From RPQJ01 sp963846315 (GTDB lineage Bacteria > Pseudomonadota > Gammaproteobacteria > Steroidobacterales > Steroidobacteraceae), in the NCBI GenBank assembly GCA_963846315.1, contig CAWJVM010000004.1:62001-126000 (forward strand): a DNA stretch of 64,000 nt, written 5' to 3'. A model generated the notes under the pieces. That model saw only the letters and a list, made by a program, of their open reading frames with translations. It made no database searches and was not told the origin of the DNA. The translations under genes were made by a program, and so were the position numbers. Positions 45,560 through 53,482 of this stretch are shown piece by piece (within the stretch, counting starts at the first letter, position 1; each line of letters begins with the position of its first letter).

Positions 45560-46198
45560 TCAGTCCCCGACGTTCACGAGATTCAGATGCCGAGCCTCGG
45601 CCACGGTGAGGTCACGGATCTGGTCGTGCGGAATGGCGGACATGAGTCTGGCGACCTCGGCGTGCAGACCCATTTCGGCCAGGTACTCGGCGACTTGTGT
45701 GTCGACGACCCGCTGGAAGGCATTTTCGTCGCTGACGGTCACGCGATTCTCGGCGCGATGCAAGCCGATCGTCGATCCGGCCTCGACCGAGCGCTGCACG
45801 CCACCGGCGAGGCTGAACGGACACGCGCTGTGGCAGGTCCCCGCCGTCGCCCGAACTGCATCGGCCGTGCGCGCGCCGACGCGGGTATCGAACCCATGCG
45901 CGCGCAGCGCGCGGCCAAGCTGCATCGCGGTCACGAGACTGCCACCCGGTGAATTCAGGTAGACGACCGCCCGGGAGATGCCCTCAGAGTCGATCAGGTG
46001 CTCGAGGCGCGCCGCCGCTCCCGGATCGATCGGACCATCGAGGTAGATCAGCCAGCGTCCGTCGCCCGTCGCGCGGCCCGGATAGTCGGGCGCGACGGCC
46101 ACGACCCGCAGAGTTGCCGGGCTATCGGCCGCGACGGGGACCAGGAACAGGCCAAGGACCGTGAGCAACGACCCTGCCACAGTGCCTCGCACCGCCAT
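45560..46198 (-). CDS. Exported ClpP-like serine protease (COG3904 type)
   Basis: A 212-residue protein with a signal peptide (about 1-24) and a ClpP/crotonase-like fold. Visible segments are WLIYLDGPIDPGAAARLEHL, VYLNSPGGSLVTAMQLGRAL (the substrate-binding glycine loop of Clp-like proteases) and GTCHSACPFSLAGG, where the Ser between two Cys is the likely nucleophile. The family is described as predicted periplasmic proteins with ClpP-like fold. The ATG at 46198 is chosen for GAGG upstream; the preceding codon is GTG. It follows the hypothetical gene by 9 nt, so they form an operon. Confidence 0.8.
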   Translation of the reverse strand: MAVRGTVAGSLLTVLGLFLVPVAADSPATLRVVAVAPDYPGRATGDGRWLIYLDGPIDPGAAARLEHLIDSEGISRAVVYLNSPGGSLVTAMQLGRALRAHGFDTRVGARTADAVRATAGTCHSACPFSLAGGVQRSVEAGSTIGLHRAENRVTVSDENAFQRVVDTQVAEYLAEMGLHAEVARLMSAIPHDQIRDLTVAEARHLNLVNVGD

Positions 46199-46207
46199 CA
46201 CGCTGCC

Positions 46208-46651
46208 TCAGTCGAGTCGGCCGGCCGCCGTGCGCAACGCATCGAGGTAATACCCGAGGCGTGTCTCACCGTTGAGGCATGACCGCACTGCGCGGGCACC
46301 TGCCGTCTCGAACAATTCGATGAACCGTCGATCGGCCAGGATGGGGTTGATTTCAGAACGCACACCATCGCCAAAGATCAGTGCCACCACGCGTTGAAAC
46401 ACCTGGTTGCGCTCGCGCTCGGTGCGACGCCCGGCCAGCTGGCAGACTTCGTCCGTCGCGCCGATCGCGAACCACAGCAGCCACACCCGGCCGGTATCGA
46501 TGCGTTCGACCAGCACCGGCTGCTCGATCGTCGCCAGGGTGCGTTCGGCATCGAGCAGCTCCGCGAGCGCCAGCATCGCCGGATCGTCGGAAATGTCCTG
46601 CGTTGAGGCCGGGGCCGATCTCAATGTCCTTGATCTTGTCGAGTCGTCCAT
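46208..46651 (-). CDS. Hypothetical protein upstream of ClpP-like protease
   Basis: A 147-residue protein with no recognised domain. After a polar start (MDDSTRSRTLRSAPAS) it looks helical and soluble: AMLALAELLDAERTLATI, VLVERIDTGRVWLLWFAIGA, RRTERERNQVFQRVVALIF. No signal peptide or membrane segment is clear. The ATG at 46651 is chosen as the first Met before the conserved-looking region; its ribosome site is weak. It leads a two-gene operon with the exported ClpP-like protease and is divergent from an AraC regulator, which may control it. Confidence 0.6.
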   Translation of the reverse strand: MDDSTRSRTLRSAPASTQDISDDPAMLALAELLDAERTLATIEQPVLVERIDTGRVWLLWFAIGATDEVCQLAGRRTERERNQVFQRVVALIFGDGVRSEINPILADRRFIELFETAGARAVRSCLNGETRLGYYLDALRTAAGRLD

Positions 46652-46798
46652 GGGCGCGCACTGTAAGGGTGATTCGGCGCGGGCTCTGGTCGCCGGGCGG
46701 CAATATCTGGTCCACGGACTGCAGGTAATTGATTCCAGCGTGTTGCACAATTCGGGTTTTTATGTAATTGGAGATCGGTCGGCCCACCGGAAACTGAG

Positions 46799-47830
46799 AT
46801 GTGGAATACACCCACCGCTCTTGCGATGACACTGGCGCCGCTGAAGGAGATTCTGCCGCGGTATGCCATCGATTTCGCGCTCCTTGCCAGGCGTGCCGAG
46901 ATCGACCTCGACCTGTTGGCGCGTCCCGGGCATCGCCTGCCCTCGGCCCGCATCCAGAAGATGTGGCGGTTGGCGGCGGAGGAATCCAGGGACCCGCTCT
47001 TCGGCCTGCGCGCAGGCCAGCTGGCACGACCGGGTATCTTTCATGCGCTCGGCCTCGGCATCGTCAGCAGCACGAGTGTCCTCGCGGCCCTGCGACGCAT
47101 CGAACGCTACAGCAGCGTCATCAGCACCAATGGCCGCTTCGTGCTGATCCTCGACGGCCCGATCGCCAGCCTGGAGACGCGTCGGACTGAATCGACGATC
47201 GTGCCGTGCCCGCAGTATTTCGACGCGCTGGTCGTTACCGTGTGCCGGATCCTGCGCCTTTGCGCCGGACCGTCCGCCATTCCCACGCTCGTCGCCCTGC
47301 CGTACCACAGCGGCATCCCTCCCGCAGCCTATCAGGAGGAAATCGGCTGCCCGGTGGAATTCGACGCGGACCAGTTCGCGATCAAGTTCGACGCGCAACT
47401 CGCGGCGCGCCCGGTGCTCACCGGCAATCCCGAGCTGGCGGCGGAAGCAGACCGCTTGGCGGCGCGCTACATCGAGGGACTCGAGCCGGAATCCGCGGCG
47501 ACGCGGGTGCGTTCGCTGTTGCTCAAGGCGATGCCGTCGGGCGACATCGACCAGGACGAGATCGCACGCGCACTGCATCAGAGCGCCAGCACGTTGCAGC
47601 GCCGTCTGCGGCGCGAGGGCACCACGTACCAGCGCCTGCTCGACGCGACGCGACGCGAGCTTGCCATCGAATACCTCAAGGAGGGCGAGCACACGCTCGC
47701 CGACATCACGTTCCTGCTCGGCTTTGCCGACCAGAGCAACTTCACGCGTGCGTTCCGGCGCTGGACGGGCCAGACGCCGCGCGAGTTCCTTGTCAGAAGC
47801 GACGACCCGGCACCGCGGCTCGCCGGGTGA
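46799..47830 (+). CDS. AraC-family regulator (Arabinose_bd N-domain, OruR-like)
   Basis: A 343-residue regulator. The N-terminal roughly 200 residues match the AraC-type arabinose-binding-domain group (PF12625), including RLAAEESRDPLFGLRAGQLA and GIFHALGLGIVSSTSVLAAL. The C-terminal DNA-binding region has two helix-turn-helix units: QDEIARALHQSASTLQRRLR, then TLADITFLLGFADQSNFTRA followed by FRRWTGQTPREF. Such regulators usually activate catabolic or transport genes. It is divergent from the hypothetical/ClpP-like pair and faces the HupE gene at its 3' end. Effector unknown. Confidence 0.92.
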   Translation: MWNTPTALAMTLAPLKEILPRYAIDFALLARRAEIDLDLLARPGHRLPSARIQKMWRLAAEESRDPLFGLRAGQLARPGIFHALGLGIVSSTSVLAALRRIERYSSVISTNGRFVLILDGPIASLETRRTESTIVPCPQYFDALVVTVCRILRLCAGPSAIPTLVALPYHSGIPPAAYQEEIGCPVEFDADQFAIKFDAQLAARPVLTGNPELAAEADRLAARYIEGLEPESAATRVRSLLLKAMPSGDIDQDEIARALHQSASTLQRRLRREGTTYQRLLDATRRELAIEYLKEGEHTLADITFLLGFADQSNFTRAFRRWTGQTPREFLVRSDDPAPRLAG

Positions 47831-47870
47831 CCGCCTGCCTATCGCGGCAGCTCGCGGCCCCCGTCACGTA

Positions 47871-48881
47871 CTAGAACCCCGCGACGCGCTCGAAAACCCA
47901 GTAGCTCGCGATTCCCCCGATCGCGTAAGGCGGCAGACGCCAGAGCCACGCGGTGCTGCGCAACCGCATCGATGCAGCCAGCCGTTTGCCGATGGCGATC
48001 AGCGTGAGCACGGCGCCGATGAAGATCAACTGCCCGATCTCCACCCCGACGTTGAAGAACAGCAGCGCCAGCGGAATCGAATTCTGCGGCAGGCCAACCT
48101 CGGCCAGCGCGCTCGCGAATCCCAGCCCGTGCAGCAACCCGAAGGTGAATGCCACGATCCACGGATAGCGCTGCGTGAGTCCGGGCCGGCCCTGCCGGCC
48201 GTGCACGATCTCGGCCGCGACGAAGACGATACTGAGTGCAATCAGCGCCTCGACGGGAGGGCCGGGCACGTGCAGGAACCCGAGTGACGCCAGGGCGAGC
48301 GTGATGCTGTGGGCGACCGTGAATGCCGTGATGGTCGCGATCAATCGGCGGGTGCCGTCGACGATCAGCAACAGGGCCAGCACGAACAGCAGGTGATCGA
48401 AGCCGAGCAGGATGTGCTCGATGCCGAGCACGGTGTAGGTCTTGACTACCTCGAGGTGCCCGGGACTCGACATCACCGTGAAGCGCGGGTCGACCGGCAG
48501 CACGCGACCCAGTTGCTCGGTACCGTCCGCGCGTTCGACGCGCACCAGCACGTCCACGCGGCTGCCCGGCAGCTGCGGGAACTCGATTGCCTTGCCAGCC
48601 AGGCCGTCGTCGACCTCGATGCGCCAGCGCAGGACCGCCGCATTGCTCGCATAGCTGCTGCTGCGTTGCGTCAGCTCCTGCGTGCCCGGCGGAAAGACCG
48701 GCTGCAATCGCAGCGTCGTGTTCGCATCGAGCGCCGGCACTCGCCAGAGCACATCGTAGGTCGTGGCATCGAGCTGCTTGAGCTGGAGGTACGCCGGACG
48801 AAAATCATCGGCGATCGCCGGAGCGACCAGTGCCAGGGCGAGCGCCAGGGCGCATGCAACGCGACGCAGGCGTGCGATCAA
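47871..48881 (-). CDS. HupE/UreJ_2-family membrane protein
   Basis: A 336-residue protein with a signal peptide, a periplasmic N-domain (about 27-165) and a C-terminal membrane part of the HupE/UreJ_2 type (about 180-330). The latter shows EHILLGFDHLLFVLALLL, FTVAHSITLALASLGFL, ALIALSIVFVAAEIVHG and FGLLHGLGFASALAEVG. The His residues in these helices are the presumed metal ligands; HupE/UreJ proteins are nickel (or cobalt) permeases in tested cases. A TTG start at 48881 is inferred: it makes a TTGA overlap with the upstream gene's stop, and there is no ATG or GTG before the signal peptide. Confidence 0.82.
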   Translation of the reverse strand: MIARLRRVACALALALALVAPAIADDFRPAYLQLKQLDATTYDVLWRVPALDANTTLRLQPVFPPGTQELTQRSSSYASNAAVLRWRIEVDDGLAGKAIEFPQLPGSRVDVLVRVERADGTEQLGRVLPVDPRFTVMSSPGHLEVVKTYTVLGIEHILLGFDHLLFVLALLLIVDGTRRLIATITAFTVAHSITLALASLGFLHVPGPPVEALIALSIVFVAAEIVHGRQGRPGLTQRYPWIVAFTFGLLHGLGFASALAEVGLPQNSIPLALLFFNVGVEIGQLIFIGAVLTLIAIGKRLAASMRLRSTAWLWRLPPYAIGGIASYWVFERVAGF

Positions 48882-49717
48882 GGCGACGTCACCTGCGGCA
48901 ATGCAGCCTCGATCTCGACCTCGTACTGCTCGCGCAATCTGGCGAGCGCCTTCGCATGGGCGCGCGTGCGCCGTTCGTTCTCCCATTCGCGAGCAACGGC
49001 TTCGCGCACGTCGGCGAGCGCAGGCGCCCGCGCCTGCTCGATGGCAATGACGCGGACGAGGTGGGTGCCGAAACCGGACGTGACGGGCCCGGACCATTGG
49101 CCCACCGGTGCCGTTGCGAGTTGCGCGGCGAACTGCTCGCCGAAGTCGCGGGCTACCAGGTCGAGCGGCAGGGCGTCCTGATGCGCAGGCAGGAGCGTCG
49201 CCTGTCCCAGCGTCGCGGGATCGCCGCCGCGCGCGAGCGCAGCGCGTGCCTGCTTGAGCCGCGGCGGCGCCTCCGCGTCTGAGCCGAAATACAGCTGGTC
49301 GAAACTCACGACTGCCGGCCGGAGAAAGGCGGCGGGATTCGCGTCGAGGTAGGCCTGCAGGTCCGCATCGGTCGCGGGTTGCTGCGCGACGGATTCCTCG
49401 AACATCACGTCGAGCTTCTGCCGGACCCGGCGCTTGACCACCGCGTCGTCACGGTCGAGGCCGAGCGCGACGCCTTCGCGGTACAGGATTTCGTCGCGAA
49501 TATAGGAGTCGACCAACCCGTTCAGCTCGACTGGACTTGGCGGCCGACTCCATGTGCCCTGGAATTGAGAAGCGAGCAGGTCGACTTCGGCCTGGGTCAC
49601 GACGATTCGACGCTCGCCGTCATCGTCGGGCGCGACGCGGCCGAAGTACAGGAAGAGTGCGAAGCCAAGCAGCAGGAAGTGCAGCAGTGGTTCGCGCAGG
49701 ATTTGACGGACTGGCAA
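48878..49717 (-). CDS. Membrane-anchored parvulin-type peptidyl-prolyl isomerase
   Basis: A 279-residue protein with one N-terminal transmembrane helix (LLHFLLLGFALFLYFG) and a periplasmic SurA/PpiC-like body. The chain-binding N-part contains QAEVDLLASQFQGTW and VDSYIRDEILYREGVALGLD. The parvulin region is degraded but recognisable (FGEQFAAQLATAPVGQWSGP, then VTSGFGTHLVRVIAIE). The start is inferred as TTG at 49717, preceded by GGGGAAC; a GTG at 49771 is the alternative. It is translationally coupled to the HupE-like gene (TTGA), so it may help fold or stabilise that protein's large periplasmic domain. Confidence 0.8.
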   Translation of the reverse strand: MPVRQILREPLLHFLLLGFALFLYFGRVAPDDDGERRIVVTQAEVDLLASQFQGTWSRPPSPVELNGLVDSYIRDEILYREGVALGLDRDDAVVKRRVRQKLDVMFEESVAQQPATDADLQAYLDANPAAFLRPAVVSFDQLYFGSDAEAPPRLKQARAALARGGDPATLGQATLLPAHQDALPLDLVARDFGEQFAAQLATAPVGQWSGPVTSGFGTHLVRVIAIEQARAPALADVREAVAREWENERRTRAHAKALARLREQYEVEIEAALPQVTSP

Positions 49718-49918
49718 CGATGTTCCCCAACCTACGGACAGTTCGCAGTGCAAGGCCGGGCGAACGGCCACGGCACCCGCCGGCCGTGCAGTCTACCGAA
49801 GGTTGTCGCCGCGGGGCGAGGCCTGCGCGTGACGGCGACACCGCTGGATTCAAGGGTCCTCGACACGTTGGGTTCAGCGGTAGTATTGCCGCCTGCCTCG
49901 ATAGACAAGGAGTTGTCC

Positions 49919-50155
49919 ATGACCAGAACCCGCTGGCTTGCAGCTACGCTGTCGGCTTGCCTCCTGGCGGTCGGTGCCGTCGCCGGCGCGGCCGATGCAC
50001 CCGACCGCCGGGACGGCCTGGTCCAGATCAAGCCGAAGCGCATGGACATGTTGCACGTCCTGCCGGGCGCCGACTTCCGCGACGACTGGACCAAGGGGCC
50101 AGAAGCTCAAGTGACCCTGCAACTGGACCGGACCTGCAGGCAGTGCACCGCATGA
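49919..50155 (+). CDS. Small exported protein, apparently truncated
   Basis: A 78-residue product with a signal peptide (WLAATLSACLLAVGAVAGAA) followed by GLVQIKPKRMDMLHVLPGAD and FRDDWTKGPEAQ. The start of the mature part resembles longer (about 200-residue) secreted proteins of gammaproteobacteria, in which a GLV...R...Y..PGADF..Y motif is followed by a conserved domain. Here the family similarity seems to stop right after PGADFR, so an internal deletion or frameshift is likely. AAGGAG precedes the ATG. The stop overlaps the start of the next gene by 4 nt (ATGA). Recognition of the parent family is from memory and uncertain. Confidence 0.6.
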   Translation: MTRTRWLAATLSACLLAVGAVAGAADAPDRRDGLVQIKPKRMDMLHVLPGADFRDDWTKGPEAQVTLQLDRTCRQCTA

Positions 50156-50715
50156 CCGTCTTCGAATTCCTGCTCGCCCTGTACGCGATCGTCGCGGGCC
50201 TCGGCGTGTCACTGCTGGTGACCAGCGTCGGGCAGATGATCGAGGCGCGCGACCGCGTGCGTTTCTACTGGGTACATTTCTGCTGGATCGCACTGACCTT
50301 CGTCGCCCACGTCGTCACCTGGTTCACGATCTGGCGCTTCCATGACCATGCGCCATGGACCGTGCTGGAGGCCCTGCTGCTGCTCAGCGCGCCCATCCTG
50401 CTCTACCTGATCAGTCACCTCGCCGTGCCGGACCTCGAGGACGCTCGCATCCACGACATGCGCGACTATTACTTTCGCCACGCACGCTGGACGCAGGGCT
50501 TGCTGCTCGGAGTCGTGGTTGCAGGTGCGCTGTCGCACTTGGTCATCGAAAACAGGTTCGACTTTTCAGGCGGCCGTGGCGTGCGCGCGTCGCTCGTCCT
50601 GATCCTGCTGCCGGGAATCGTGAGTCTCAATCCGCGCGTGCACGCAGTCCAGGCCGTGCTGTTGTTCTTCGTGATCGTGATCGCCGCCTCGTACGTCTCG
50701 CAGCCGATCGGCTGA
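50152..50715 (+). CDS. Multi-pass membrane protein of unknown function
   Basis: A 187-residue integral membrane protein with five likely helices: FEFLLALYAIVAGLGVSLLV, FYWVHFCWIALTFVAHVV, VLEALLLLSAPILLYLIS, GLLLGVVVAGALSHLVIE and VQAVLLFFVIVIAASYV. The loop DARIHDMRDYYFRHARWTQG is strongly charged. No family is recognised. The ATG at 50152 overlaps the stop of the short exported protein upstream, so translation is coupled. Confidence 0.75.
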   Translation: MTVFEFLLALYAIVAGLGVSLLVTSVGQMIEARDRVRFYWVHFCWIALTFVAHVVTWFTIWRFHDHAPWTVLEALLLLSAPILLYLISHLAVPDLEDARIHDMRDYYFRHARWTQGLLLGVVVAGALSHLVIENRFDFSGGRGVRASLVLILLPGIVSLNPRVHAVQAVLLFFVIVIAASYVSQPIG

Positions 50716-50728
50716 GACCCCCCGCAAT

Positions 50729-51706
50729 TCAGCAGGGTGTCGCGCCAGAGCCCCGCCCACCTCGCAGCTCGTACTCCTGCGTGCCGCGGTGGTAGATGTG
50801 GTCCGTATCGAGCACTGCCGTCTTCGCGTACTGGAACGCCGGCGCCAGTGATTCATAGATCGGCTCGAACCCGCGCTGCTCCGTCAGGTGGAACAGCTCG
50901 CGAAACGACTCGATCACGAAGTACGTCGCCTGCAGGTCGGAGATCGTGTAGTCGGTGCGCATCACGCGATCGACGCTGAGGTGGACACGATTCGGCGACT
51001 GGCCCTTGATCGAGAACACCGTCTCGGTCGGGCCCGAGAGAATGCCGGCACCATAGATCCGCAACTGGTCCTCTTCCAGGATCAGGCCGAATTCCACCGT
51101 GTACCAGTAGAGTGCGCTCAGCGCCTTGAGCCGGTTGTACTTGAGCGCCTTCCAGCCCGCGCGACCGTACGCTTCCATGTAGCTGGCGTAGATCGGATCG
51201 GTCAGCAAAGGCACGTGTCCGAACACGTCGTGGAAGACGTCGGGCTCCTGGATGTAGTCGAACTGTGCCCGCGAGCGAATGAAGTTGCCCGCCGGGAAGC
51301 GCCGGTTGGCCAGGTGGTAATAGAAGACGTGATCCGGGATCAGCATCGGCACGGGCACGACGCTCCAGCCGGTGAGACTGCGCAGTTCCTCGCTCATCTG
51401 GTTGAAGTCAGGCACGCCACCGCGGCCAAGGTCGAGTCGCTCGAGGCCGAGCAGAAACCCGCGGCAGGCGTGCCCGGGCATCAACTCCATCTGGCGCTGG
51501 TACAGCTCATCCCAGACGCGGTGCTCGTCGGCACCGTATTCTCGCTGTGCCGGCTCGAGCCAGTCGTCGCCCAGTCCAGCCGGCTTCCTGAGCGGCGCCA
51601 CGAAGACGGACGCCGGCATGTCGGGGATGCGCGTGTAGTCGAGTGTCGCGGTCGGGAGGGTCTTGTGCATGGCCCCATGGTCGCGCAAGAGGTGCGATTT
51701 ATCCAT
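50729..51706 (-). CDS. phhA: Phenylalanine 4-monooxygenase
   Basis: A 325-residue pterin-dependent aromatic amino acid hydroxylase that makes tyrosine from phenylalanine. The iron ligands are His159 and His164 in FHDVFGHVPLL and Glu205 in YWYTVEFGLI. Pterin and substrate regions show LTGWSVVPVPMLIPDHVFYY and IYGAGILSGPTETVFSI. As in other bacterial enzymes there is no N-terminal ACT domain. Start choice is uncertain: ATG at 51706 (MDKSHLLRDHG) or ATG at 51670 (MHKTLPTATLDY). It lies 14 nt after the PLD gene stop, so it may be transcribed from the same promoter. No pterin carbinolamine dehydratase is adjacent. Confidence 0.94.
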   Translation of the reverse strand: MDKSHLLRDHGAMHKTLPTATLDYTRIPDMPASVFVAPLRKPAGLGDDWLEPAQREYGADEHRVWDELYQRQMELMPGHACRGFLLGLERLDLGRGGVPDFNQMSEELRSLTGWSVVPVPMLIPDHVFYYHLANRRFPAGNFIRSRAQFDYIQEPDVFHDVFGHVPLLTDPIYASYMEAYGRAGWKALKYNRLKALSALYWYTVEFGLILEEDQLRIYGAGILSGPTETVFSIKGQSPNRVHLSVDRVMRTDYTISDLQATYFVIESFRELFHLTEQRGFEPIYESLAPAFQYAKTAVLDTDHIYHRGTQEYELRGGRGSGATPC

Positions 51707-51720
51707 CGGCCCGCGCCGTG

Positions 51721-53268
51721 CTAGAGCTGCGAATCGAGCGGCAGCACCTTGGCGAGCCACGCCTGGAACTTCTGGCTGCCGGTGGCTTGCGGCGATGAGT
51801 CGTGGGTGCGCTTGCCGTCCGTCCAGCGCAGCTTGCTGCCTGCGAGCGTCACCGCCCACGCCCGCTCGCCCGCGGTCTCCTGGCCAAACAGCTTCTCGAG
51901 TTGTGCCGCGATGACGGGTTCCTCGACGAACACGCCCTGCTCGCAATTGAGCGAGGTCGAGCGCGGGTCGAGGTTGTAGCTGCCTACGAACACGCGCGAC
52001 GCATCAGCGGCGAGCGCCTTGGTGTGCAGGCTCGCGCCCGACGAACCAAACAGGGTCTGCTGCTTGGGTCCCATGCCCTGCAGAGGCTTCAGTTCCCACA
52101 GCTGCACGCCGCCGGCCAGCAGCTCGGGACGTGTTTTCGCGTACCCCCCGTAGACCATCGCGACGTCGTTGGCGGCCAGCGAGTTGGTGAGGACGCGCAC
52201 GCTCAAGCCGTGGCCGACACGGTCGACCAGGTACCGGGTACCGTCCTTGCCGGGGACGAAATACGGGGAGATCACGGTGATGCTGCTCTTCGCATTGGTC
52301 ATGGCGGGCGCCAGCACGGCCAGCACGTCCGACCCGCCGAGACCCACCTTCTTGCCCAGGGCCTTCGCCGGGTCGTCGGCGACGAAACGGAACCGGCTGG
52401 TCCATTGCATGGGCCAGTCGCCGGCCACCAGGCGCTGGACCGCATCGTTGTTGCGCAACTCGCTGGCGAACGGATGGTCCTGCACCTTGGCGACCTGCCG
52501 CGCGGCCGACTTGCGCAGCGCCTCGAGCGCGGCAGCGGTGACGTCGTCGGGCGCCAGCAGCGCCATGGGATACGCTGCCGGGGAATTCCAGTAGCGATCG
52601 AACGACGCGGACGCCTCCCGCACGATGGGTCCGACCATGGCGAAGTCGAGGTCGACGAAATTGACCTCGTCGCTGGCGCCGAAGTACTCGTCGCCCAGGT
52701 TGCGACCGCCAACGATGGCGATGCGGTTGTCGACGATCCACGACTTGTTGTGCATGCGCCGGTTGATGCGGCTGAAGCTGCCCATGGCTTCAAATGCGAA
52801 GCGCATGGCACCGGTGCGTGATCCGAACGGGTTGAACATCCGCACTTCGATGTTCGGGTGCGCATCGAGGGCCGCGAACTGGTAGTGCTTGCCGCGGGCG
52901 TCCATGTCGTCGACGAGCAACCGGACCTTCACACCACGGTCAGCGGCTTCGAGCGCGCGATAGGCCAGGAACCGGCCAGTGGCGTCGTCGTGCCAGATGT
53001 AGGTCTGCACGTCGAGGCTGCGGCCGGCCAGCATTGCCGTGCGCGCCCGAATCGCGAACGCCTCCGGTCCCTCGCGCACGAGACGAAACCCGGACTGCCC
53101 CGGATGCGCCTTTTCCGCGCTGTCGATGAGACCGTCGAGCGCAGTTCCCTGCGCAGGTTCAACCGCTTTTTCAATCGGCAACTCGGGACGAGGCGCAAGC
53201 GACGAACATCCGGCAACGAGCACGGTCAACAGGACGGCAAGCGGGCGGAAGGGCATGCGTGCGTTCAT
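51721..53268 (-). CDS. Phospholipase D-family lipoprotein (cardiolipin synthase C-like)
   Basis: A 515-residue PLD-superfamily enzyme. The lipobox VLVAGC places a lipidated Cys at residue 21. Two HKD motifs are present: His173-x-Lys175-x4-Asp180 (MHNKSWIVDNR), and a second at about residue 411 (LHTKALAADASRVFVGSYNL). The layout matches ClsC/YmdC-like proteins, which make cardiolipin from phosphatidylethanolamine and phosphatidylglycerol. ClsC works with YmdB, which is absent here. Alternative roles are phospholipase or phosphatidyltransferase. It reads into phhA 14 nt downstream. Confidence 0.88.
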   Translation of the reverse strand: MNARMPFRPLAVLLTVLVAGCSSLAPRPELPIEKAVEPAQGTALDGLIDSAEKAHPGQSGFRLVREGPEAFAIRARTAMLAGRSLDVQTYIWHDDATGRFLAYRALEAADRGVKVRLLVDDMDARGKHYQFAALDAHPNIEVRMFNPFGSRTGAMRFAFEAMGSFSRINRRMHNKSWIVDNRIAIVGGRNLGDEYFGASDEVNFVDLDFAMVGPIVREASASFDRYWNSPAAYPMALLAPDDVTAAALEALRKSAARQVAKVQDHPFASELRNNDAVQRLVAGDWPMQWTSRFRFVADDPAKALGKKVGLGGSDVLAVLAPAMTNAKSSITVISPYFVPGKDGTRYLVDRVGHGLSVRVLTNSLAANDVAMVYGGYAKTRPELLAGGVQLWELKPLQGMGPKQQTLFGSSGASLHTKALAADASRVFVGSYNLDPRSTSLNCEQGVFVEEPVIAAQLEKLFGQETAGERAWAVTLAGSKLRWTDGKRTHDSSPQATGSQKFQAWLAKVLPLDSQL

Positions 53269-53482
53269 TCGATGCGTGCTCGGGCGATGGGTCGTTCAGG
53301 CAACGGAGGTGGTCCACTCGAGCATCTGGAAATCCCCGTCGGAAATCAACCATCGGCATGGGCACCCTGCCGCCTGCGCATGGATCCAAAGCCCGTCGGC
53401 TTGCGAAACAGTCGGTCCGGCCCGTACCTTAGCCGGTACGCTGGCCATTCCGGACCAGCAAGCAGAAGGACACTCCGCGATC

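Noticed and set aside
53269..53482. yybP-ykoY manganese riboswitch before the TerC/Alx gene
   Set aside because: I searched for the conserved loop sequences of this RNA and did not see them. Only a short hairpin (CGTACC/GGTACG near 53435) is visible.
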